From NCBI GenBank assembly GCA_947396885.1, contig OX377203.1:30197253-30261252 (forward strand): a DNA stretch of 64,000 nt, given 5' to 3'. Positions 11,881 to 24,800 of this stretch are shown in pieces. Position 1 is the stretch's first letter. Every line of letters begins with the position of its first letter. Made by a program: the position numbers and the translations under genes. Origin of the DNA: Heligmosomoides polygyrus polygyrus. Lineage: Eukaryota; Nematoda; Chromadorea; Rhabditida; Heligmosomidae. Under the pieces are notes generated by a model that saw only the letters and a list, made by a program, of their open reading frames with translations, did no database searches and was not told where the DNA came from.

Positions 11881-12344
11881 TCCGTATAAGTAGAATTCGT
11901 GGTGCATCCAAATTTGGATTTGCTTAGCGCTGTCCTTTATCCTTTCGTAATGTCTTGATAGACCAGAAATGGACCATTTACCAATCAAATTAGAAAGGCC
12001 GAAATGTCTACGAAACTCACGGATGAGCCTACTATTAATACCTGGTATGCGACCACCACGAGATGATCCCCGCCACTGGGACTAGCCTTGTAAGGCGTTT
12101 CTATTTCAGCTTTTTTACTCATGAACCGTCTTCTACTCCATGTCATTGTTCTTGGTGCACTTCGGTCCGATGCAACGGCAAACGAGGCAATACGCAAGTG
12201 CTGAAGAAAGTGAAACGAGTTACACAGTTACGCTTGCCTGCTCTGTCGCCTAGGATCCCAATTTCTCTTGACATCTATGAGTAAAATAACGCTTTCTGAG
12301 GAGTTGACCTGGGTAGACCAAAAGCAGCTCAAGAATTACAGCAA

Positions 12345-12975
12345 CCAGAACTAGCCTGTAAGATCCCAAACTCGCTCGGTCCAGCTGCACCGCGTGTGTT
12401 GTATGAATGCACACAAACACCGCATTTGACGACACCGCCCTAGAAATGCACTTCAGCACACGTGAGCTGCGTCAGCGCCGACGTTGGCATTCGATCGATA
12501 CGCATTGGTCTCTTGTGTGCCCGCGGTGGCCTGACTACCAGACTTGTCTTGACGCAGTGTGTAGAGGGGCGGGTTCTGGCTCGGAGGTCGGAGGTTCGCT
12601 TCCTAAGCATGGTGTCGTTTTTGCATTTCATTCAACTGGCTGGATGAGGTTCAGGGGTTTTAACGTCTACACAATTTTCAGGCGTTTTCTGCTCATTTCC
12701 CAGCTGTATGCTTCTGCAGAATCCAGCTGCGGACTCCCCCTGAGCGGCGAAAGCAGTTTCCAAACGAGCAGCTTGGATCGCACCCACCCTGGAGTCCCTT
12801 CCTGAGTCTAGTTCTGCGCTCGAAGAGCACAGAATCCAGCTGCGGACTCCCCTGATCGGGGAATGCGGTAGCAGGGCGATTTTTGGACGATGCCGTCGAA
12901 TTCAGTGTGTTGTGTGCATTCACACAACACACGCGGTGCAGATGGACCGAGAGAGCTTGGGACCGTAGTGAACTA
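12345..12975. mobile_element. Element with about 80-bp inverted ends, filled by other repeats
   Basis: The left end (CTCGGTCCAGCTGCACCGCG) and the inverse of the right end (CTCGGTCCATCTGCACCGCG) match, as does the neighbouring GTGTGTTGT..GAATGCACACA. Between them sit the tRNA-like repeat at 12455-12700 and a piece of the 112-bp tandem repeat at about 12720-12870. Confidence 0.55.
12455..12700 (+). repeat. Probable tRNA-derived SINE
   Basis: Shared with the minus-strand copy at 48410-48720: GTCAGCGCCGACGTTGG, GTGGCCTGACTACC as a weak box A, GGAGGTTCGCTTCC as box B, then TTTTTGCATTTCATTC and GTCTACACAATT. Order and spacing fit a tRNA-derived SINE. Confidence 0.45.
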
Positions 12976-13845
12976 GCCATTACTATACAACTGCGAAGCA
13001 GTAATGAACATCTAGTTCGGCAGCGAATCCTAATGTGAAATTTAGGGACTAGCGGGAGCCGTTCCCTTTGTAGTTTTGCCATACCTCCCGATATTAATGT
13101 CGTTAATTTTATCTGTCAATAACACAACAAGGAACAGCTCCTATTTAGTTACCTAAGCAACAACAAATGGTCGAGTCGAAACGACTCAGGAAAGGGTAGG
13201 AGGAGGAAAGGAGGAGCGGGATTCGAGGAGTGTCGACGAGACGGTTCTCGAAGAGAAGGAGCAGATTCGGGCGTCCTGCCGACGGAGCTCTTGGAGATGA
13301 AGAGCGCGATTCGGAAGTCCTGTTGAGGGGATTCTTGGAGATGAGGAGAGAGATCCATGGCGTCTTTTTGACGGGGTTGTAGGAGAGGATTTGAGAGGAT
13401 TCGGCGTCCTGTCAACGGGAGCAGCGGCAGCGAATTCGGACCACTTCCGGCCCAAATTTGCTCGAGACGTTGACGAGGTACGGTAGGTTGCATGAGGCGG
13501 TAGATGACGCCAATTTTGAAGTTGCATTTGGTGCGACACTGGGGCCGCCGACGAAGTATCCTTCCGAATACAAGGATGCCGAAGTAGTTGAGCGTAGTCG
13601 ATGCTGATGACTATGCTGACGATTCATAGACAGACGATACCTCTATTTACCAATATTTGCTAATTCCTACCGGAACATCTATGTCGGAATGGATTCTTGT
13701 TAAAATGTTTACACTTACTTAGCTTATAAGCGATGTCAGCAGATTAATCGGCAATAGAAGGAAGATTCCACTGGACTGCCTTGTCAGTTTGGTGCGTCCG
13801 CCGGGTAACGAACTCGGGCCGACTGCGTGGCAAGTGATCACTCAA

Positions 13846-14440
13846 TTAGGTTGTTTGGAAAGTTACCAGCGTTTTAAGCGCTTAACTTTGAGAAAAAATA
13901 GGTGGTGGAGAATGACAAAATCCACGAAAGCTGTTTTGGATTGGTCCTAATTGGTGAAGGTTTTACCAACAAGAAGTTCTGGGAGTGCTTGAAAAGGTGG
14001 TAGTCGGTTGGTGAGAGGTCTCGAGAATATGGCGGGTGAGTCAGAACTTCAACACTTAGTTCGTCAATTTTCGAATAGTGATTTGTGAAACGTGTAGGCG
14101 GGCGCTATCATGCAGAAGAATCGGGATTCTGTTGCCCATGCTGGCTGAAGTTGACGCAATTCATGGTGCACTTCGCCGATTTCCCTACAGTAGGACTCTA
14201 TTGTGATCGTTTGGCCTGGTGCCAAAAAGTTGTAATGGGTCACACCAGCCGCTGATCACCACACAGTGACCATTAGCGTTTTCGATGGAGGTTCGCCTTT
14301 GGAAAATGCCTAGAGGGTTCGTCGGCGTCCAACCACTGTCCGGAACGTTACCTGTTATCATACAGAATCCACCTCTCATCACAAGAGATGATTCGATTTC
14401 AAAACGGGTCAGTTTTGTTGGATAAAAGTAGAGAAGGACA
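13846..14440 (-). pseudogene. Mariner transposase relic, truncated
   Basis: On the minus strand, broken frames give C-D-E-R-W-I-L-Y-D-N (first catalytic Asp), FLAPGQTIT and HPPYSRDLSPTDYHLF (third catalytic Asp), which together are diagnostic of mariner. The left end at 13846 reads TTAGGTTGTTTGG like a mariner terminus. No matching right end was found, so the 5' part of the gene is missing. It lies just downstream of gly-5. Confidence 0.8.
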
Positions 14441-14831
14441 AATTTCGATCATTTTTAGGAAGTGCCAGAGCCCTGCCTCACTCAGGAGTTGAACATTAAA
14501 GCTTCCTCTTCACCGCGCCGCCTCTTTATCCACCGCGCCACCACTGCTCAACCGTCACCGCTTTCCAACGTACCTGTGTTCGTCCTCCGTGATGGGAAGA
14601 CTGCCCCGCAGGCGAGGGCCAACAAGACAAAGTGAAAATTGTCCACAGCCCCGTATACAGACGTCCGTTCCAGATAGGGAACACATGTTTAGAATCAGAG
14701 TGTGGAGCTGCACCCCAAGATACAAACCTCATCTCAAAGTGCTACTGCGACTTGGTGACCTTATCTTCTTTGCTGCTACAACTTGCTGAACATCGACACA
14801 TCGCGCAGTAACAACAACGGTTGAAGTTGAC

Positions 14832-15721
14832 TTTAATATTAATCACCGAGTAAACAACATAAATACCTATCGAATGTTTTAGGCACATAAAACGGCTAGC
14901 GCGACAATGTGCGCGAGCCCCAACTGAGAACTAACATCTTAACAACCTTGCATGCGACGTGGTCACAACAACGAAGGACATTGGAAGAAGGGCGAAAAGA
15001 CACGGACGCGTTGCACACTCCTCGAAAATGCGGATCAACGGCGGTGGGCAACTATCACAGTGGGCGCAGGGGTAAGAGTGTACACGGTTCGTCGTTGGTG
15101 AGCCACATTCAGACGACTAAACACAAGGAACAAGGAGAACACCGAAGACAAAGCCGAAGTGACAACGAGGAAATCACAGTTATCGGTTCGCTGCGAGGCG
15201 AGAACGAGAGACGACAAGGGACCCAGAAAAGGAGCGGCCGCCGCACGGACACGACCGCTACGATATGCAGTGCGAGGAACGGCAACGGACACGTCTATGG
15301 AGCGACAAGGAAACACGAGAAGGCCAACAACATAACGAACGGAGGCTATGTCACAACGAAAGGTGCTCACGGGAGGAAGGACACGGTGGGGTCGCCGTCG
15401 TCGACTAAGACGGCGACTAGCGAAGTGCACAACGACCCAGACAGAGGGGACTCGACCGCGAAAATCGGTCGATCGTTCGACGTAAAGCTTCTACTGATAC
15501 CGATAACGCATGGAAACAAGGCGGTAGTTCTTCGACACAGCACAGTGCACATAGGAAGTGCTTGGAATGTCACGCAGGTGTGCGTCAGAGGAATTAGATC
15601 ACCACTTCGTACACCCCGAGGTGACTATAACACAGGGAGGTTTGGAAGAACGTGATGGACAAGCAAAGGAGAAAAGTTGCTAGAAAAGCATAGAACATGT
15701 CGGTGACTAGAGAGCCTTGAG
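14832..15721 (-). other. Probable 3' untranslated region of gly-5
   Basis: The stretch after the stop is rich in C and T on the gene strand and has no further conserved frame. No AATAAA is present; the best poly(A) hexamer candidate is ATTAAA (TTTAAT on the plus strand at 14832-14837), about 885 bases after the stop. The end point is therefore a guess. Confidence 0.3.
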
Positions 15722-15886
15722 TTACGGAGTGAGAACGCCGTATTCCTTGGCCTTCGTCTCGTTGTACTCCTTGAACCTCCACCGTTGGTACTGGTTGTTG
15801 GCGTCACACGGTTCCATAGTCAACTTCGCACCGTCCTTCGTCATCTCCAGGCACTTCTGCGACACTGCGTGGTAAAGTCGACCAGT
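15722..15886 (-). CDS. gly-5: gly-5 exon 15: lectin gamma repeat and C terminus
   Basis: It encodes residues 567-620 and the TAA stop (15724-15722). It contains CLEMTKDG, then MEPCDANN and Q-R-W, the third QxW, followed by a charged tail ending YGVLTP. Acceptor TTTCAG. No later coding exon is needed. Confidence 0.95.
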   Translation of the reverse strand, partial: TGRLYHAVSQKCLEMTKDGAKLTMEPCDANNQYQRWRFKEYNETKAKEYGVLTP

Positions 15887-18800
15887 CTGAAACAATGAAG
15901 AAGACAGTAATCGGGCTGGTATGTGGAAGTGGAAGAGAAGGAGGTACATTTTCCTCGATAGTTTTCGCAACTGATTCAGGCCACCTTCAGCTAGTAGTGT
16001 TAACGGAGCTATCAGTACTTAAAAGTGACCTACTAAGGCTTTAGGAGATATCTATAACATAATTTTCAAGCTAATACGTAGCAGTGGTTCGAGTGAGATT
16101 CTTAGCAAAGGTTAGGCCACACATGTGGCGGTCACTGGAGGTTCCACGACGCTCAAACAAGGAACGCGACCTATACTGTAATACTGGGCCGGCATAGGCA
16201 CTTCAGTACCAACTGGTAGCTTGGAGGAAGAGTTTCAGCGCCGCTTCAAGCACAACTGACTATTGGGATGGTGAGATTTTCGCATGGTTACACATAAAAA
16301 TACCTTCAGGAGCTTTATTGCACGTGTCCGCTGCCTGAACGTTCAAACAGTACACAATTTTCATGAAACGTCATTCTCTGGAACCCTGATTAACACCCTA
16401 GAGGATCCAGAAAGACGTGTGAGACACTACCCCGGAATAGAAAACCGATTAGGTTGACGGCATTGGGGCCTGAATATAACCAATCTCAATCGCAAAGGAC
16501 AGGACGACAAATAAAATGCATGGTATAAGACCAACATCGAATAAAGACATTAGAAACACTGCACCTGGTGGTTATACCGCCATTCCTGATTGCCCTTCAT
16601 ACCGTGACACGGGAATACCATCACATTCTCGCCAGCGTAGTCGATGCAGGTCTCATCTCGCCGGATTTCTCCATCCTTGGACATCATCCAGTACTAAACA
16701 GAGGTAAGGAACTGAGCGCGAATTCGCCGTACCCAAAAACACCTCCACTGGTTTATAATGGTTTTCTGCGACAGCGTCTAGGGAGATTCAGCGTCTGATT
16801 TGAATCCGTGTGAACTTCACTTTGGGCCGTAATCTCTTCAATTTTTGAGCGTGTGTAGCACAGTTGAGGAGCCGCGGAAACAATAGCCGTGTGGACAACA
16901 CCCACTTGTCCCAACCTTGTTCAACTACGTTTGAAGCTCGAATCGCAGAACATACGTCTCAGAAGCGGTCCAGGGTGTCGATACCAGTCTAGCGCAGACC
17001 TCCAGTTTTGAAAAGTGCAAGTCACCGCCTGGTAGGAGCTTTATCCGATGGCTTTAGCTAGTGCACTGGCGTGCAAATGGGCTCTTCAGTTTCCCATAAT
17101 ATTTCCAGTTATTTTGCAGTTTCAACCAGCAACCAGCATTTTTCAGATTTATGAGAATCGGTTGAAGCATTCTGCATCGCAAACAACCAAAAACTTGAGG
17201 TGAAGCCCCGGCCCCACCGCAGTGTTATATCCTTAGAGTCACATGCTTGAGCTCAGTATGACTACTACAAAGTGCCTAAAGACACGGGGCAGTCCACTAA
17301 ACCCCCTAACAACATGTCACAAGCTAATCAGAAAGACTTGGACGGAGCTCCCCATCACAGGAACAAAAACGAGAGAAAGGACTTTTAGGTCCTCAATCAT
17401 AAAAAACGAAATACAGTTTATCTAATTGAATCCAAAAACAATGTACTTAGCCGCGTTTCATTCTATGGAATGCAAAACAATACCACCTAAGGCATCAAAA
17501 TCCCGTCGCTTTGCAGCTAATCCCCAAAGCAAGTTAAAGACGGAGACGCTTACGCGGTCAGGTCGTTTCCACCGCCTTCTCCTCTCATATGGGTCGCGCG
17601 ACACTGTGCAGAAAGACTTTTGCATCATGGAGCAACCAAAATATAGTGACGGGTCAAGTAATTGTTGCCGGAACCCAAATATTTGAAACTTCGGGGCCTT
17701 CTTTGCTATGCATCTTATTCAGCACAAATATTGGCATTCTAAACTGATAACTGCTCATCAGCCGTGAAAACAGGAGACACTTCGCTGCCGGAGTTGTTCT
17801 TGAACTTTCCTGACTGCATCTAGGCTTCGAAGCCTTCACAACAACCTTTTCAGCGTTTGGTAGATAGGCAAGTTGCGTAGCTGTATGCTGTAGCAGTCAT
17901 CGCCGATGCTGGTAGAACTATTTGAAAGTTCGCTTTGCGAAGCAGAGTGCAAAACCATCCCTAAGTCACGGTAGGGTTTGGGAATTAGTTTCGCTTGGTG
18001 ATCCTCTACTTACCCACCGCCGTCATTCTGTGCAGTTTGCATGGTCCACCTAATGCCCGATTCTAATGACAACTTCGTGAAGCCATTCAGTTTCTATAGG
18101 GCAGCTTCAGAAGTGCAAAATTTGAATCTGTCCACTCTTGCCCAATCAAATAAATTTCGACGTAATTTAGTTCTGGGCGCGCGCGGCGCGTGTAGTGCAG
18201 TCGGAGAAGGTGTCGACTGTCGCGTGCACCCAATACTAGGCTCCTGGTTCGGATTCCCCGCCCAGGCCAACCAAGCCTTCCATCCCTCCGGGATCGGTGA
18301 ATTGGTACCAGACTTGTATAGGAAGAATAAAGCGCTGACTTGTCCATTGGCTGGCCACCGCAAGTTCAAAATACGCATTCCTATCACATCCACGACATCC
18401 TGTAGAAGTAGAAAACGTGAAGTGATTGAGTAACGCCGTCATTTACCCTTTATTATCCTTAATTTAGTTCACTTCTACAGTCTTAACAGCTGGACACAAT
18501 GCAATTTGAAGCAGTGTATATCTGCTACAACCGACCAGTATAGGTTGCCTAGTAAAACAGTATTCTTCAGAAATACAGAATGTCGAATTTTAGACCACGG
18601 AATGGCAGGGTCTCTGCAGAACGTCCTTGCATAAACGGCTCAAGAACGCTCAAAAATGTTTTAAAGTCCGGGAAGACCTGCATTTGCTTTTGCTCATGAC
18701 TCCACCAGATTCTCAGAGGTGGAAGTTTCAGTGAATAAGGAAGGTTGACACTCTACACTCCAACAGCTCTAGCAGACATACTACTCCACTATACGGATTT

Positions 18801-21800
18801 CTACATATTTAGTCACTTTTTTCTGAATCTCTACTACTTACCGTATTTAACCACATGAAAGAAGCGTAATCACCAGTTAATCCACGCAGGCGGTCCAACT
18901 TTGAAAGCTCGTCCCCTCGGAGGCGAAAACGGTAAATCAAACCTGATTTCCTCCTTGGTTATGACACTGGTAAAGGCCGAACTTTTTGGCACCGTGCGAC
19001 GCGTAGTCCAGACATTGTCGATTACCGCCGCCAGCGTTCCGTAGCTGCACAGGTATTCAGTTATGGGGAGGAGTTGAAGCAGAAAAACAACGTCAACATA
19101 ATGTCACAGATGCGCAGCAGAAGGTAATGAGCAGAAGCGAAACTCAGAGATAGAAAGAGAGAATTACGGACCAAGGTTACTACAACACTGAAATTCGAAC
19201 GTCACAACCACGACATGAGTAGGGTAGGCTTCCGGTAAACTTGACCACGTTAGTGTGGGACTTTGCGGGATAAGATAAGCTCAGGAGAGGTCAGCGGGGG
19301 TAATATTTTGCTAAAATAAATATCGAATGCAATCTTATCGCAGCAGAGGCGTCAAAGTCCGTTAGATATCAGGTATATTAAGTGGTACGATACAACCGTG
19401 CTCTTCTTGTCTACTCCTTCAAGTGCCAACATCTCTTCCTTTCTTTGAATGATGATATGTGGCTCCATTATGCGAGTGAATTTCTGAAGAATGACTGAAT
19501 GGACATGTCAGATAAAAGATGAAGGCCTTGGCTCTTCCTTCCTTCTTTGGAGAGCCAAGGTGCCTTTTTAACTACTCTGTAGGCGCTCTTTAAAACACAC
19601 CCTCTCATCTCAGACGTTTGTTTCTCCTGCGCAGCACCGGCACAACGTCCCCGTGACATGGACACACGTGGTTTTCAGAGATGTTTATTCCGCTGACCGA
19701 GAATGGGATACCAGAAACTCGCCCGCTGCTCATGAACATCGTCTTCGTAAGAGCTACAGTCCAACACTCTCACATATACGATCGAATTCGGCCAGCATTC
19801 GATCCGACTGCCTGATGCTCAGTGTTATGAGCACGATGTCGTCAGCGAATCGAAGATGGTACAGCAGCTGCCTGTCGACCTTCGCTCCATTGTCTTCCCA
19901 TTCTAGTTCGAGCATGACGCTTTTGAAAGTGGCGCTGAAGAGCTTCGGGGATACGGTATCCTCTTGTAGAACCACTATCTTCACGTTGATAACTGCGTCG
20001 TTGTAGAATGGTGAAATCTTGAGCGTGAATCCTCTCGAAAGGCTTTGATGTACTGACGATGAGTAGGGGAGCCCTGAGTGAGCAGGGCTTCGACGACCGC
20101 TTCAGTATCGACAGAGTCGAACGCTTTTTTCTTCAGGTCGATGAACGAAGGACACAGAAGCAGCTTTTACTCTCGCGATACTTCGATGAGCTTCGTCAAG
20201 GTGTGTATGTGGTCGATCGTACTGGATACTCTTCGAGGTGCTGCTTGCTCACATCGCTGTCCATCGCATAGCTGTGTCGATCGTATGCAAAATGACTCCA
20301 ACCATTCCAAAATCCAGAGCGAACAGAGATACAGACCCATATCCCTTCCTCTTTGGACTCAAAACACCTGCGCCATGGCATCTTCTACGGGGAGTCACAT
20401 CCCGTCACACTAACTATAAAGAGCGCTATACCCGACCCCTTCAAAGTAAATCGGGCTGCATTCAGCATCGGAATCTTCAGTGGAAGTGAAAACCAAATGG
20501 AGTTGGCCGTCTAGTGCTCGAACAAGGGTTACATAGCATTAAAACAAGGCATTAAAATAACAGTGCTGCTAGCTTCGTCTCGACTCACTGCTGATGCCTA
20601 ACCGAAGCATCCAACAGATAACACAGTGCTAAGCGCTATTCAGTGCATCGATACAAAACGAACCTTAAACGGACAGAATAAAAGTGTTACTGATTAGCTG
20701 TTGGCTGACGAATCAGAACTATGTAGTAACCAAGCATGAGAGTGCAGCGTCACAGCGACATGCAACATTATTCTGAGCATTGGCGCAGCACTGTCAGTTC
20801 TGAACTCCATAAACATATTCAGCTGGTGGTGTGTGAGTAGCGTTTGACGTTACGTGGCTGGCTTTACTCTCCAGGTTCTGCGAAGGAAGCGATTTCCCTG
20901 TAATTTTCGGACGCCAGAAAGCAGAAACCCATTAAGAAGTCAGCTCGGCTATGTTCGCACAACCCACAACATGCTACACACGCTCTTTGGTATTTTTTGG
21001 GACAATCAATGGGCTTCAGCAGATTCATCCCTTCCCACAGGTCTGTAGGTCTTCGCCCACATTGGCCGACACCTACAGGAGAAGATGGCAGACTTCTTAT
21101 TCGAATCAGGACATACGAGGCGGTCGGTCACGCAAGATTTCCTCACTAGTTTGTGATGAGTGCGACAAGCTGAGTTTGAGTCTTCGAGTAATCCGTTGCG
21201 ATCCTGACCCCTTGTTTACCATCTGTTCTTCAATATGCTTCATATCCTCCAGCTGAGCGCTAGACAAACGGTTTCTGATGTCAGGGCTGGGGCTTGATAA
21301 GACCCCAGAGAATACCCGAACTGGACACACTAAAGACTAATTTGTACTTCAGCAGCTGCACAGTAATGACGACATCAAAGCGGTCGATATCTATCAGAAG
21401 ACGTCAGGAATCGATATCGAAGGCTTTCACATTGCAATCCTGCTGACTATTAAGAGATAGAGCGCGAGTAAAAAGAAGCGCCGCTGTTTACGTCTAATTG
21501 TGCACTTTTCAGGTCAAATTGGACAGTCTTCCAAGTTTTTGATATCAAACTGATCATTGCCATCAAAACAGACTCCCCGAGAAGATTAAAATAACCTTTG
21601 ATCCTAGGAGAATTTAACACAACTCTATTTGGAATTCCCAAATTCTTCTGCCTCCTTAGGTGAACTCACTGTTTAAATTCCCGTATAATTCTCATTTCAA
21701 AAATGATGGGTTGAAACCCGTTTCGAAGCTGCAGGAAGGTGTAGCAGTTTTCCAGTGCTAGGAAGAAGTTGCGCCATGCACTTGCCCAGGACGGCGCAAA

Positions 21801-24800
21801 TTTCATATGATAGCAAAAATTCTGTTTTAGTGAAGTTGTACACTTGTGAACGGTACAACAAAAACAGTTCTATAAAATACTTATCTTCAATAAGCAAACA
21901 GCATTTGCATTATCAATCGAAGCAGAATCGTGACGAGCAAGAGGAGCGCATTGCGCGATCTCCTATTCTAAAACATAAGAAGCTACTGTCTTTCAATACC
22001 CTAGGATAATTTTCAAGCCAAAGTTTTTCAAAAACTAAAAATTTTATAAAATTTCAAACAGTACGTACACTTCTTCTACTGTTAAATTTGAAATCAAACT
22101 AAATTTTCTTTGGGCAAAAAAAATTATTCCAACTTTCTCCGAAAGTTTCTAGAGTAATAAGGAAGAAGCCCGTTATAATGGTAGATGTTCAGTTTGAATC
22201 CAAAGGCGTCAAGCCTGCTTAGGAGAGTACCCAGTTTGGTTCGAAAAGTGTTAAATTTAGAGTGAAAATGGCATATATCGATCTATCGCGCTGACTAATC
22301 GATAAAGGTGGTTCTCACACGTCACGCCCCTTGCGTGGCGACCTTGTCGTACGCCCTGATTCGTAGAAGATGCACTTTCGTGTAGGATGTCGCAGCACCG
22401 CTGAGCACCCGCTTCTAGCCAGCTGTGCTGCGAACGAAGCGCCTGTGGTCGACCAAACGACGGCGCAGTCGGGAGCATGGTCTGGGCCCGTGTGCGCACT
22501 TCTGATCCGACTCTTTCTCTTGGCAAACCTGATTTCCACCCTGCTCATGACACGGATACGGTGTGACCGGCTTTCCGTCGTTGTCTTCGCCGACCGCACT
22601 GTCGACGCAGAACGCGGCCGCGTGGCTTCGCAGCTGAAAACCCCAGTGGATAGTGTGAATGCAGCTGGCGCCGCGCCTACCTGGTTGCCGCCACTGCCGT
22701 GACACCCGTACAGTCCCACCGGTTTCTTCTTTTCATGCCGACCAATGGCACAGTCCAGGCAGCGATCCGAGCTACCGCCGAGGTTCCGCACCTCAACACA
22801 CAGCAACATGCGCCGATGAAAGGACACACGGAAGAGAGATCAGAGATCGTCGTCACACGCACACACACGCATTCACACACACATGCACGGACGGAGAGCC
22901 GAGACCTCTCCCAGCTCCACTTCCACTGTCCACCACAGGGGATAACAGAGGTTCGGAAGCGGAGTCTTCTGCTGGTCTTGAAGGTACTTGAAGGTAAACG
23001 AAGTGTTTCCAAAACCGTAAATCTCAGGCAACGAACGAGGAAGCCAGAGGCCGGATTCATCAACGGCTTACAGCAATTTAACGGAGAGAATACAGCCGAA
23101 ATTTCTGACAGCGCGGCTTATCAACAAGCGATATGGCGAGATGCTTCACCGTATCGCTTGGTAAGCCACGCCAACATGGATGTCGACTGCATTTTACCGT
23201 TAAATTGCTGTAAGTTGTTAACAAATCCTGCCCCAGCTCAGTCATTTCAATGTTTATGGCTGTTTCTATAGAAATACATAATGGTAATTTGTTACTTGAA
23301 GTTGGTTTCCAACAACATCTAAGCTGACCCAAAACAGAAAGACTCCGCCTCAACAGAGATTTAGTAGAAAAAAACCTACTACTGGCTTCCGACGTGCCTC
23401 ATGTGCAAGGATCTATGCCACTCGGCGGAAACAAATAGTAGAAGGTAGACATTGGATCCGACGCCGACTCGGATAATCTGAATCCGTCATTTTTTTCAAA
23501 CTCGGTTAAAAGGATTGCGCGAGTAGTGGGATCTTTGAAAATCCCTGGATCTTCACATGATTCAGATAGGAGCAGGCTTTAACAGGAAGGACTTTCAGAT
23601 GGTCCAAACTGCTGATTTATCTTCGTATCTCACATCGGATATCCGAATCGGGGTAGGACATCAAATTTTTGAATAAAATAAGTTATCTGAATTATCCGAA
23701 AATCCGATCTAGGCCCAGATTCATCAACGACTTACAGCAAGCTAACGGAGAAAGTACAGCCGAAATCCCTGATAACGCGGCTGAAATGTCTCACCATATC
23801 GCTTGACATGCCCGCTATCAGGGATTTTGGCTGTATTGCTAAATTGCCGTAAGTCGTTGATGAATCTGGCCCCTGGTGAAAATCACCCCTATCTGAATTG
23901 CCCTAAGATCCAAGCTTTTCGAAAATCCTGTTGTTTGCACAGTTCCTTCAATCAGGGTTTGAAAAAATGACGGACCCGAACTATCCGAATCTGCGTCGGC
24001 TCTAATGTTGAGTAGAAAGTAGACTGCATTTTGACGAAACCCTTGGAGCTACAGAGTTAGGTGACCTGACAGTTTACACAGAGTATGCAAACAAAATCAG
24101 AAACTACTGTAAGATGAAGATTGGAACACCTCATCCCGCGCCTACGAAGCAGTATTTTTGGCATATTCGATGAGTGGAAACTGTTTCGTAGTGAGACTGT
24201 GCGATACCATAGTAAGCTTTCAGTCCTCCCCCAACTCGGCAGGTTCAAAAACTTTACATTTCGCTGTATGATCTTCCTATTCTAACACGGAGCTTCAGCG
24301 AGCAGAAGTACTTCAGTCAGCTAATGGGGATGCATACTTAGATGGCCTTAGCAGTGTAAAGCACAAGATATAATGATCAAAACATGGTTTTTTCGCAAGA
24401 AGCAAACAAAGTAATCTCCAAATCTCGTGTATCCCTGCACGTGAATTTGGCATACCACATACGTAGAGTACAGCCCGAGGTGCCTCTTATCCTTCTTTGA
24501 TGAGTCTGCTACTACCATTAATTGTAAATGCTCGGTACATGGTAAAGGAGGTATTTTAAGATCACAGCCTGTTACTCTACCTAATTTGTAACTCCACACA
24601 AAATTTCTTTCTTGGAGAGCACGTCGGAAGCTGTTTTTCTTACGTTTGTCCTACGATGTCAGAAATTGTCATAGTTAGTAGAAAAAAACGAAAATCGCCT
24701 GCAAATGAAAAAAAAAAACAAACGCAAGCGAACTCAGTCGTCCTGTTAAATTCGAAGATTATTCCACACTGAGTGGTGTGACTCGATGCATTTTAATATT

